A DNA stretch of 5,048 bases from Ascidiaceihabitans sp. (GTDB lineage: Bacteria > Pseudomonadota > Alphaproteobacteria > Rhodobacterales > Rhodobacteraceae): the NCBI GenBank assembly GCA_023301665.1, contig JALZUL010000255.1, positions 1 to 5,048 of the forward strand, read 5' to 3'. Below the pieces are notes generated by a model, which worked only from the letters and a program-made list of their open reading frames with translations, was not told the DNA's origin and searched no databases. Shown here piece after piece: positions 1 through 5,048 of this stretch (within the stretch, counting starts at the first letter, position 1; each line of letters opens with the position of its first letter). A program made the position numbers and the translations under genes.

Positions 1-117
1 GCGCCCGGCTCCGCGAGCAACGACCACCGCTCAAGCGGACACTCGGGGAGCACCCCGAGGACCTCTCGAGCGGGCTTCGGCCTCATCGCGAGGCTCGACA
101 ACAAGCCCCTCGCGTCC
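1..117. other. GC-rich left-edge segment, probably foreign or chimeric
   Basis: A hand count gives 87 G or C in the first 120 bases (about 72%), above the rest of the window. Members of the FAD oxidase family have a conserved beta strand and turn just before the GLSRLRKDNTGYD motif, usually like RDL.LG.E.VL..G. None of the three forward frames encodes this. Frame 1 stays open and joins the oxidase in frame, but reads as an unrelated peptide rich in Ser, Arg and Gly. A minus-strand frame is also open, has about 90% G or C at third codon positions and reads like a plausible protein (PDARGLLSSLAMRPKP and onward), but I cannot name it. The simplest reading is an assembly or amplification chimera at a contig end. 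A real rearrangement cannot be excluded. Confidence 0.55.
42..59. repeat. Perfect 7-bp inverted repeat (hairpin)
   Basis: CTCGGGG at 42-48 and CCCCGAG at 53-59 are exact reverse complements separated by AGCA. The hairpin would be strong and GC-rich. No T-run follows on either strand, so it is not a convincing intrinsic terminator. It lies in the suspected foreign segment and could belong to whatever sequence that came from. Confidence 0.4.
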
Positions 118-993
118 GGGTTGTCGCGGTTGCGCAAAGACAACACCGGCTATGACCTGCGTGACCTCATCGTCGGGGCCGAAGGCACGCTAGGGATTAT
201 CACCGCGGCGGCGCTGAAAATGGTGCCGCAACCAGCCAACATCGGGGCGGCGATCATGGCTGTGCCCTCCCCCAAAGCCGCGCTCGATTTACTGGCTCTT
301 GCGGGTGAACACATCGGTGACGGGCTTTCTGCGTTTGAAATTATCCACCGGCAAGGCGTTGATTTCTTGTCAGAAACGGGGCCGCAGATCAAAGCGCCCT
401 TCGCCGATCAACCCGATTGGATGGTGCTGATCGACGTGGGGCTACCCAAAGGCCTCGCCCCGGATGATGCTTTGACGAACCTCTTTGATGCCGCCTTAAG
501 CAAAAATCTTGTGACTGACGGCGTGATCGCGCAATCGGCAGCACAACGCCAAGCATTCTGGGACGTGCGCGAAAACATCCCCGAGGGGAACCGGCGGATC
601 GGGTCCATCTCATCGCATGATATTTCCGTGCCGTTGTCTACGATCCCCGACTTTATAGACCAAGGGGCGCCAGCCTTAGCGAAAATTGGAGACTTTCGTA
701 TCAATTGTTTCGGCCATTTGGGTGATGGAAATCTCCACTACAACGTCTTCCCCACGCCGGGCAAAACGCGGGCAGACTACGAACATTTACGCGAGGCGAT
801 CAAAACCTGCGTACACGACCTATGCGACAGCTTCGGCGGATCTGTTAGTGCAGAGCATGGCATAGGACGGTTAAAAGTTGGTGACCTTGAACGCTACGGG
901 GACCCGGTGAAACTAGAAATGATGCGCGCGGTAAAGGCGGCGCTGGACCCGGTGGGGATCATGAATCCGGGGGCGGTCTTAGGGTACGGCTAA
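118..993 (+). CDS. FAD-binding oxidase/dehydrogenase (GlcD / D-2-hydroxyacid type), C-terminal part
   Basis: This is the C-terminal part of a VAO/PCMH-type flavoenzyme that oxidises a D-2-hydroxy acid such as D-lactate, glycolate or D-2-hydroxyglutarate; the substrate cannot be told from sequence. Numbering from the Leu coded by TTG at 121, GAEGTLGIIT (19-28) is the end of the FAD-binding domain. The FAD-oxidase C-terminal domain follows, with FGHLGDGNLHYN (197-208, His199 and His206 matching the metal/substrate ligands of D-2-hydroxyglutarate dehydrogenases), SAEHGIGR (243-250) and the closing LDPVGIMNPGAVL (275-287). Full-length relatives have roughly 460-480 residues, so about 170-180 N-terminal residues, with most of the FAD-binding domain, are missing. 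Recognisable homology starts at the Gly codon at 118, within RKDNTGYDL context, so the TTG at 121 is not a real start. The frame stays open to base 1, but the earlier residues do not fit the family. The remaining reading frame and its motifs are intact up to the TAA. Confidence 0.88.
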   Translation, partial: GLSRLRKDNTGYDLRDLIVGAEGTLGIITAAALKMVPQPANIGAAIMAVPSPKAALDLLALAGEHIGDGLSAFEIIHRQGVDFLSETGPQIKAPFADQPDWMVLIDVGLPKGLAPDDALTNLFDAALSKNLVTDGVIAQSAAQRQAFWDVRENIPEGNRRIGSISSHDISVPLSTIPDFIDQGAPALAKIGDFRINCFGHLGDGNLHYNVFPTPGKTRADYEHLREAIKTCVHDLCDSFGGSVSAEHGIGRLKVGDLERYGDPVKLEMMRAVKAALDPVGIMNPGAVLGYG

Positions 994-1010
994 TTCAAGA
1001 GAAATTCGCC
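988..1010 (+). terminator. Weak hairpin at the end of the FAD oxidase gene
   Basis: GGCTAATT (988-995) can pair with AATTCGCC (1003-1010) with one T-C mismatch and a 7-base loop. The stem overlaps the TAA stop. A T-rich stretch (TTTTCTTT) follows only from about 1025, too far for a classic intrinsic terminator. I list it as the only candidate terminator seen for this gene. Confidence 0.2.
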
Positions 1011-1196
1011 ACGTAATGGGCTAATTTTCTTTCAGGGTTTCAAATTGAACCAAAGGCCCTCGTATCTCAGGCAGGTTACAGAAGCATTGACCGTTTGTAA
1101 CACATTTTGACAGAGGTGATCGTGTCCGATCCCCCTTGCAAATCCCCCCGTCTCAGGCCATGGAAAACCACCCAACGCACATAGGCCACCCGACCC
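994..1196. other. Intergenic region between the FAD oxidase and lepA, no gene seen
   Basis: No convincing coding frame or RNA gene was found. It holds an imperfect dyad, GGTTTCAAATTGAACC (1036-1051), whose arms GGTTCAA and TTGAACC match if one T is bulged; it could be a regulator site. TTGACC (1087-1092) and TTGACA (1107-1112) resemble -35 boxes, but neither has a good -10 hexamer at 16-18 bases, so no lepA promoter is called. The minus-strand open frame crossing here into lepA is a shadow of lepA. Confidence 0.5.
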
Positions 1197-2996
1197 ATGC
1201 CAGACCTGAAAAATATCCGTAATTTCTCCATCGTCGCCCACATCGACCACGGGAAATCCACCCTCGCTGATCGCCTCATCCAAGAGACGAACACAGTGGC
1301 CGATCGTGACATGAAGGCGCAACTGCTCGACACCATGGATATTGAGCGCGAACGCGGCATCACGATTAAGGCCAACACCGTGCGGATCGACTATACGGCT
1401 AACGATGGGCAGGACTACGTTCTGAACCTGATCGACACGCCGGGCCACGTCGATTTCGCCTACGAAGTGTCTCGCTCAATGCGCGCCGTCGAAGGGTCGC
1501 TGCTGGTCGTGGACAGCACCCAAGGGGTTGAGGCCCAGACGTTGGCCAACGTTTACCACGCCCTTGATGCGGACCACGAAATTGTGCCGGTTCTGAACAA
1601 AATCGACCTACCTGCGTCCGAATGCGAAAAGGTCGCGACGCAGATCGAGGACGTCATCGGGCTGGATGCGTCAGAGGCCATCCAAGTTTCGGCCAAAACT
1701 GGCGTCGGCATCCGTGAAACGCTTGAAGCCATCGTGACCAAACTGCCTGCCCCAAAAGGCGATCCAGATGCGCCGCTCAAGGCCATGCTGGTCGATTCAT
1801 GGTACGACAGCTACCTCGGTGTTATCGTGTTGGTACGGATCATCGACGGCCACATGAAGAAAAACGACAAAGTGCGGTTCATGTCGAACAACACCCTGCA
1901 CCAGATCGACCGGATCGGTGTGTTCCGGCCACAAATGCAAAACGTTGATACGCTTGGACCCGGCGAAATCGGCTTTATCACGGCGTCCATCAAACAGGTC
2001 CGCGACACGCGGGTGGGCGACACGATCACATCCGAACGCAAGGGCTGCGAAGTCGCGCTCGACGGCTTTAAACCCGCGCAGCCAGTGGTCTTCTGCGGTC
2101 TGTTCCCCGTGGACTCCGCGCAGTTCGAAGACCTGCGGGACGCCATTGATAAACTCGCGCTCAACGACGCGTCATTCTCCTTTGAAATGGAAACCTCTGC
2201 GGCTTTGGGCTTTGGCTTCCGGTGTGGGTTCCTCGGTCTGTTGCACCTTGAGGTCATCCGGGACCGGATTGAGCGTGAATACGACATTGAGCTGATCACC
2301 ACTGCGCCGTCAGTGATCTACCACGTCCACATGAAGGACGGGACACAGATCGACCTGCACAACCCGGCTGATATGCCAGACGTGACCACAGTCGATCACC
2401 TCGAAGAACCGCGGATCAAGGCGACGATCCTCGTGCCCGACGAATACCTCGGGGATGTGCTCAAGCTGTGCCAAGACCGGCGTGGGATTCAATTGGACCT
2501 GACCTATGCGGGGTCGCGTGCGATGGCTGTCTATGATCTGCCCCTCAATGAAGTTGTGTTCGACTTCTATGATCGCCTGAAATCGGTAACAAAAGGTTAC
2601 GCGTCCTTCGATTATGTGCTGACCGGCTATGAGGCTGATAACCTTGTGAAAATGTCCGTTCTGGTCAACGACGAACCGGTCGACGCGCTGTCCATGATGG
2701 TGCACCGCGACCGGGCAGAGCAGCGCGGGCGGGCCATGGTTGAAAAACTCAAAGAGCTGATTCCCCGGCACATGTTCAAAATCCCGATCCAAGCGGCGAT
2801 TGGCGGCAAAGTCATCGCGCGCGAGACCCTATCGGCGCTGCGCAAAGACGTGACGGCCAAATGCTATGGCGGCGACGCGTCGCGCAAACGCAAGCTGTTG
2901 GATAAGCAGAAGGCGGGTAAGAAAAAGATGCGGCAATTCGGGAGCGTGAACATCCCGCAGGAAGCGTTTATTTCGGCGTTGAAGATGGATGGTTAA
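1197..2996 (+). CDS. lepA: Elongation factor 4 (LepA), ribosomal back-translocase GTPase
   Basis: LepA/EF4 is a ribosome-binding translational GTPase, similar to EF-G, that acts on stalled or mistranslocated ribosomes and influences initiation and 30S assembly. The 599-residue product has the usual family length and all GTPase motifs: G1 AHIDHGKST (14-22), G2 with RGIT (53-56), G3 DTPGH (80-84), G4 NKID (134-137) and G5 SAK (165-167). His84 of the G3 motif is the conserved catalytic His. The beta-barrel domain II follows, then the EF-G III-like part around LGFGFRCGFLGLLHLEV and domain V. The LepA-specific C-terminal domain ends in the basic stretch KRKLLDKQKAGKKKM and QFGSVNIPQEAF. The ATG at 1197 gives the canonical start (MPDLKNIRNFSIVAHIDHG). 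No good Shine-Dalgarno precedes it; only AGG at 1183-1185, 11 bases away, is present. It appears to be transcribed alone, since the gap before it is 203 bases and the gene after it differs in base composition. Confidence 0.98.
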   Translation: MPDLKNIRNFSIVAHIDHGKSTLADRLIQETNTVADRDMKAQLLDTMDIERERGITIKANTVRIDYTANDGQDYVLNLIDTPGHVDFAYEVSRSMRAVEGSLLVVDSTQGVEAQTLANVYHALDADHEIVPVLNKIDLPASECEKVATQIEDVIGLDASEAIQVSAKTGVGIRETLEAIVTKLPAPKGDPDAPLKAMLVDSWYDSYLGVIVLVRIIDGHMKKNDKVRFMSNNTLHQIDRIGVFRPQMQNVDTLGPGEIGFITASIKQVRDTRVGDTITSERKGCEVALDGFKPAQPVVFCGLFPVDSAQFEDLRDAIDKLALNDASFSFEMETSAALGFGFRCGFLGLLHLEVIRDRIEREYDIELITTAPSVIYHVHMKDGTQIDLHNPADMPDVTTVDHLEEPRIKATILVPDEYLGDVLKLCQDRRGIQLDLTYAGSRAMAVYDLPLNEVVFDFYDRLKSVTKGYASFDYVLTGYEADNLVKMSVLVNDEPVDALSMMVHRDRAEQRGRAMVEKLKELIPRHMFKIPIQAAIGGKVIARETLSALRKDVTAKCYGGDASRKRKLLDKQKAGKKKMRQFGSVNIPQEAFISALKMDG

Positions 2997-3055
2997 AAAT
3001 TGGTCACTCAGCCCAGTTTCTAACATGGATTTTGAGGGCAAGGTCAGCAGGATTA

Positions 3056-3090
3056 GAATTTGATCTTCTTATTGTTTATTGCGAATTTGA
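3056..3090. repeat. Pair of 8-bp direct repeats GAATTTGA
   Basis: GAATTTGA occurs at 3056-3063 and 3083-3090, a 27-base period, just upstream of the putative promoter of the AT-rich gene. The second copy is directly followed by the proposed -35 box. It may be a regulator site, but such short repeats arise easily by chance in AT-rich DNA. Confidence 0.25.
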
Positions 3091-3091
3091 C

Positions 3092-3121
3092 TTGATGAAA
3101 TCACTCAACTGTTAGTAGAAT
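3092..3121 (+). promoter_or_regulatory. Putative sigma-70-type promoter for the AT-rich gene
   Basis: TTGATG (3092-3097) resembles a -35 box and TAGAAT (3116-3121) a -10 box, with an 18-base spacer. Transcription would start near 3128 and leave a leader of about 20 bases before the ATG at 3150. The call rests only on match to consensus and position. AT-rich DNA yields such matches by chance. Confidence 0.35.
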
Positions 3122-3149
3122 CTGAATAATTGTATCATTGGGTTGAGGT

Positions 3150-4055
3150 ATGAGTTTGGCTTTAAGTTTTTCGGCATTGCCGCCACGTATTGATGCAGAT
3201 GTCATTTTAAAAATCGACTACGATGAAGGCGCTGGTTCGGCGGCACGAGCATTTGAGATAGCAGCAGAACTCATACGGTCTATGGAAGACCTTGATCGAG
3301 TTCTTATGCAATCTATTGGCAGTGAGCTTTCAACAGCACTAGTCGTCGAGGACCTGAAAAAGTCGAGCCTCAAGATTTTTTTGCGAAATGTTCTGTCAGA
3401 TATGCCTGATGATGCACTGAAAGATGTTAACCTTAAAAAGCTAATTGGACACTATCTAATTAAAGGAAAATACGCAGCTATCCGGTACTTGGATAGTGAT
3501 GAAAAGACCGCAAGAATCTCTGATTTGACAGAAGAAATTGCTCAGCTGGCAAATGAAACCGATGCAAGGCACTTGCCCGATTACCCCAAGCCTAACCAAG
3601 CTCGGTTGGCGCAGTCACTTGATCGCTTCCAAGAAGTAAAGAGGCGGTTTTCAAGGACAGAAGGTCTGACAATTACCTTGGGCAAAGACGAGTATTCCGT
3701 AAATCTTAATGAGACTTGGCTGCCTTCTGAGAATCTTGAACCAGATGAGGAAGATCAGGAACTTGTGAGCGAACAAGATGTATTCCTCATAATCGCAAAG
3801 CCTGATTTCATTGGTGAAGCTAAGTGGTCATTTAAGCATGGGAAGAAAGCTGTCAGCTACAATCTAAAAGATGAAGCTTGGCTGGAAGATTTCCGTGCGG
3901 GTCGATACCCTATTAAGCCGGGAGACGCGCTGCGAGTTCGTATTCGGGTAGCTCATAAGTATAATCACAGGGGTGATCTATTAGAAGCTGACGAGGCTAT
4001 TATCAGAGTTTTTTCAGTGATTGAGGGCGAAGAGGATGCCCCACCTCTTTTGTAA
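3150..4055 (+). CDS. Uncharacterised 301-residue soluble protein on an AT-rich insert
   Basis: I do not recognise the family. The product has no signal peptide or membrane segment and is probably cytoplasmic. Residues 15-80 look like an alternating strand/helix domain (DADVILKIDY, then two amphipathic helices and SSLKIFLRNVL). Residues 90-170 are largely helical and charged. An acidic linker (about 196-209, EPDEEDQELVSEQD) leads to a compact strand-rich C-terminal domain (210-290) with VFLIIAKPDF, a KWSF...GKKAVSY segment, DEAWLEDFRAG, the turn PIKPGDALRVRIRV and AIIRVFSV. TGA at 3144 is in frame, so translation begins at or after 3150. GAGG (3145-3148) is only 1 base from this ATG but 7 bases from the in-frame TTG at 3156, which could be the true start. 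Sampled lines have 30-43% GC against about 62% in lepA, which suggests horizontal acquisition. The frame is intact. Being a single gene between housekeeping loci, it may be an accessory or defence-type gene, but nothing in the sequence shows a function. Confidence 0.8.
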   Translation: MSLALSFSALPPRIDADVILKIDYDEGAGSAARAFEIAAELIRSMEDLDRVLMQSIGSELSTALVVEDLKKSSLKIFLRNVLSDMPDDALKDVNLKKLIGHYLIKGKYAAIRYLDSDEKTARISDLTEEIAQLANETDARHLPDYPKPNQARLAQSLDRFQEVKRRFSRTEGLTITLGKDEYSVNLNETWLPSENLEPDEEDQELVSEQDVFLIIAKPDFIGEAKWSFKHGKKAVSYNLKDEAWLEDFRAGRYPIKPGDALRVRIRVAHKYNHRGDLLEADEAIIRVFSVIEGEEDAPPLL

Positions 4056-4081
4056 GCTCCTCACCCAATCTTCATCCTCTT
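4030..4081. terminator. Inverted repeat spanning the convergent gene ends, possible two-way terminator
   Basis: AAGAGGATG (4030-4038) and CATCCTCTT (4073-4081) are exact 9-bp inverted repeats enclosing both convergent stop codons, with a 34-base loop. AAGAGG (4030-4035) can instead pair with CCTCTT (4044-4049) across an 8-base loop, giving a small plus-strand hairpin followed by TT. The location suits a bidirectional terminator, but the stems are short, one loop is long, and the arms lie in coding sequence of both genes. Confidence 0.25.
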
Positions 4082-4471
4082 CCGCCGCAACTTCGCCAGT
4101 TGCTCCACCAAATCCGCCTCGTGGGTCAGGAACAACTGGTCCACCTCGTCGACCTCGGCAATTTCTGGCAGCCCCGGGTCCTCTCCCAGCAGGTCCGTTA
4201 ATCGGGCAAGCATAAACATCCGCAGCACCCGGTTCATCGTCGCCTGATAGTCGCGCCCCAGCTTGCGGTAAAACTTCGCCACATCCGTATCCACCCGCAG
4301 CGTGATCCGCACCTTGTCGGGGATCGGATCGGCGGGGATGTCGCGCCATTCGGACGGCAACATTGAGGCGACCATATCGGGGTGCCGAAAGTCCCACAGC
4401 GCCTGCAAGTACGCCTCCTGCAGATCGGCATAGCGTTTCTGGTTTGCGGTGGTCATCTTTTTGGGGGGCAT
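4061..4471 (-). CDS. BrnA-antitoxin-like ribbon-helix-helix protein (orphan)
   Basis: The 136-residue product contains a segment typical of BrnA-type antitoxins. DKVRITLRVDTDV (52-64) forms the DNA-contacting beta strand and first helix, and LGRDYQATMNRVLRMFMLARL (71-91) the turn and second helix, comparable to the GKGYQTRINAVLR pattern of BrnA. BrnA proteins dimerise, bind their own promoter and neutralise the RNase BrnT. Here the core is flanked by a helical N-terminal extension (KRYADLQEAYLQALWDF) and a C-terminal helix ending in RRKRMKIG, so the protein is longer than a typical BrnA of about 80-100 residues. No BrnT-like gene is visible on either side. A role as a free-standing transcription regulator is therefore as likely as an antitoxin role. 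The start at 4471 is chosen for AGGAG six bases upstream; the frame is open to 4546, but that extra peptide is unlike coding sequence. The gene converges with the AT-rich gene, with stops 5 bases apart. Confidence 0.8.
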   Translation of the reverse strand: MPPKKMTTANQKRYADLQEAYLQALWDFRHPDMVASMLPSEWRDIPADPIPDKVRITLRVDTDVAKFYRKLGRDYQATMNRVLRMFMLARLTDLLGEDPGLPEIAEVDEVDQLFLTHEADLVEQLAKLRRKRMKIG

Positions 4472-4477
4472 CGGTGT

Positions 4478-4482
4478 CTCCT
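4478..4482 (-). promoter_or_regulatory. Ribosome binding site deciding the start of the BrnA-like gene
   Basis: On the minus strand AGGAG lies six bases before the ATG at 4471-4469, an optimal spacing. It selects this start over the upstream in-frame ATG at 4546, which lies within the palindrome cluster and has no comparable site. Confidence 0.75.
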
Positions 4483-4531
4483 GCGGGTTCCCCCAAACCC
4501 TAGCCCTGCAAAGATAAACGGGCCGCAAAGT

Positions 4532-4581
4532 CACCGCGCGGTGCACGTGCTGTGCACGCCCGGTGCACGCATGTCACATGC
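4532..4581. repeat. Cluster of interlocking palindromes with three GTGCAC sites at 11-bp period
   Basis: The palindromic hexamer GTGCAC occurs at 4541-4546, 4552-4557 and 4563-4568, exactly 11 bases apart, about one helical turn. The two downstream copies are preceded by units GTGCACGTGCT and GTGCACGCCCG of equal length. On the left it overlaps a perfect 12-bp palindrome CACCGCGCGGTG (4532-4543). GCACGTGC (4543-4550) is another perfect palindrome. On the right it abuts GCATGTCACATGC (4569-4581), with 6-bp arms around a central C, which covers the hydrolase stop codon. The cluster lies 61-110 bases upstream of the BrnA-like start. This fits an operator for cooperative binding of a dimeric regulator on one DNA face, possibly the BrnA-like protein itself. 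The hexamers could also fold as hairpins in the transcript. Confidence 0.65.
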
Positions 4582-5048
4582 TCAAAAACGCAGCGACAGA
4601 GGCCTCAAATTCGCGCGGTTTTTCCGCATGCAGCCAGTGGCCAGCGCCGGGGATTTTCGCGAACTTCGCATTGGGGAAAAGCCGTTTGATTTCAGGGCGG
4701 TATTCGGATTTCACGTAGTCAGAATTGGCCCCTGACAGGAACAGGGTTGGGCCGTCAAATGTCCCGTCAACGTCCGGAAACCCGATGATCTTCGGCATTT
4801 CAGTCGCCAAAACGTCGATATTCAATTTCCAACTTTTTGATTTTAAATCAAGGGATTGCAGTAAGAAATCATCAACGCCGGGCTCTAAATCGGCCAGCTG
4901 GGCCTTCGCATCAGCGCGGCTCGAAATCGCACCCAAATCCACCCGCCGCATCGCCTCAATCGGCCCCATTTGCGTATGAGAATAGCCAACGGGGGCAATA
5001 TCTGCGACGATCAACTTGTTGATTTTGTTCTGCTTTTTTAGAGCCAAA
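4574..5048 (-). CDS. Alpha/beta hydrolase (YbfF/ABHD11-type esterase), C-terminal part
   Basis: This is the C-terminal portion of an alpha/beta-fold hydrolase, probably a cytoplasmic esterase of the YbfF type; the substrate is unknown. The gene runs off the right edge. The frame opens with TTG GCT CTA, an internal Leu of the helix that follows the nucleophile elbow (GHSMGG in the family). The nucleophile Ser and about 95-100 N-terminal residues lie outside the window. Numbering from that Leu, ADIAPVGYSH (15-24) holds Asp16, which matches the catalytic acid in YbfF as I recall it. LFLSGANSDYV (102-112) matches the GGNSPYV strand-turn of YbfF. GAGHWLHAEKP (134-144) holds His137, the expected catalytic base. 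The lid region (about 30-95) is helical. The TGA at 4576-4574 sits in the palindrome cluster, 102 bases before the BrnA-like start on the same strand; read-through into that gene is possible. Confidence 0.9.
   Translation of the reverse strand, partial: LALKKQNKINKLIVADIAPVGYSHTQMGPIEAMRRVDLGAISSRADAKAQLADLEPGVDDFLLQSLDLKSKSWKLNIDVLATEMPKIIGFPDVDGTFDGPTLFLSGANSDYVKSEYRPEIKRLFPNAKFAKIPGAGHWLHAEKPREFEASVAAFLSM

Noticed and set aside
121..123. TTG as the start codon of the FAD oxidase
   Set aside because: The codon lies in the middle of the family's conserved sequence (GLSRLRKDNTGYD), and the N-terminal FAD-binding half is missing. It is an internal Leu of a truncated or chimeric gene.
1032..1448. 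138-codon minus-strand open frame across the lepA 5' end
   Set aside because: It overlaps the conserved GTPase motifs of lepA antisense, has no recognisable domain and is explained as a shadow of lepA codon bias.
1811..2792. Long minus-strand open frames (1811-2302 and 2310-2792) within lepA
   Set aside because: Both are antisense to well conserved LepA domains and show no protein-like motifs.
2976..4077. Possible duplicated target site flanking the AT-rich insert (TGAAGAT near the lepA end and again, inverted, near 4070)
   Set aside because: The 7-base match is inverted rather than direct, too short, and lies inside both flanking genes, so it is not evidence of transposition. No transposase, integrase, tRNA or terminal repeat was seen.
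4014..4496. 160-codon minus-strand open frame overlapping the BrnA-like gene
   Set aside because: It reads as a Gly/Ala/Arg-rich shadow, one frame off the gene that has a clear ribosome binding site and BrnA-type motif, and it would run into the convergent gene.
4472..4546. 25-residue N-terminal extension of the BrnA-like protein starting at 4546
   Set aside because: The extension has no ribosome binding site, its sequence does not look like a domain, and a perfect AGGAG sits six bases before the internal ATG at 4471.
4382..4735. 117-codon plus-strand open frame
   Set aside because: It is antisense to the BrnA-like gene and the hydrolase and spans the palindrome cluster; no motif supports it.
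5045..5047. TTG as start of the hydrolase
   Set aside because: Family comparison places it in the helix after the nucleophile elbow; the real start lies beyond the right edge.

Overview
The window looks like a bacterial chromosome fragment, most probably from a marine alphaproteobacterium of the Rhodobacterales (Roseobacter-type). The main reasons are the character of the LepA protein, moderately high GC in the core genes (about 62% in a hand-counted lepA line), and the set of a GlcD/D-2-hydroxyglutarate dehydrogenase-like FAD oxidase, a BrnA-like ribbon-helix-helix protein and a YbfF-type hydrolase. The lineage is inferred from sequence character; no search was run.

Layout. Bases 1 to about 117 are much richer in GC (about 72%) and do not encode the protein segment expected before the adjoining gene, so they look like a foreign or chimeric end. 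From about 118 to 993 (+) runs the C-terminal two thirds of an FAD-linked oxidase. A 203-base gap without a gene follows, then the complete translation factor gene lepA (1197-2996, +). After lepA the DNA becomes markedly AT-rich (2997-4055) and carries one unrecognised gene for a 301-residue acidic soluble protein (3150-4055, +), apparently with its own promoter. Its stop codon lies 5 bases from the stop of a convergent gene (4061-4471, -) for a 136-residue BrnA-antitoxin-like DNA-binding protein. Upstream of that gene is a 50-base cluster of interlocking palindromes holding three GTGCAC sites exactly 11 bases apart. The window ends inside an alpha/beta hydrolase gene on the minus strand (4574-5048), of which only the C-terminal part is present.

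How the genes relate. The FAD oxidase, lepA and the hydrolase look like ordinary chromosomal housekeeping or metabolic genes with no shared pathway. The accessory part is 2997-4581: a compositionally foreign gene of unknown function, back to back with an orphan antitoxin-type regulator that has a conspicuous candidate operator in front of it and no visible toxin. I see no complete new multi-gene system. The points most worth following are the palindrome cluster with the orphan BrnA-like gene, the AT-rich gene, and the suspected chimeric junction at the left edge.
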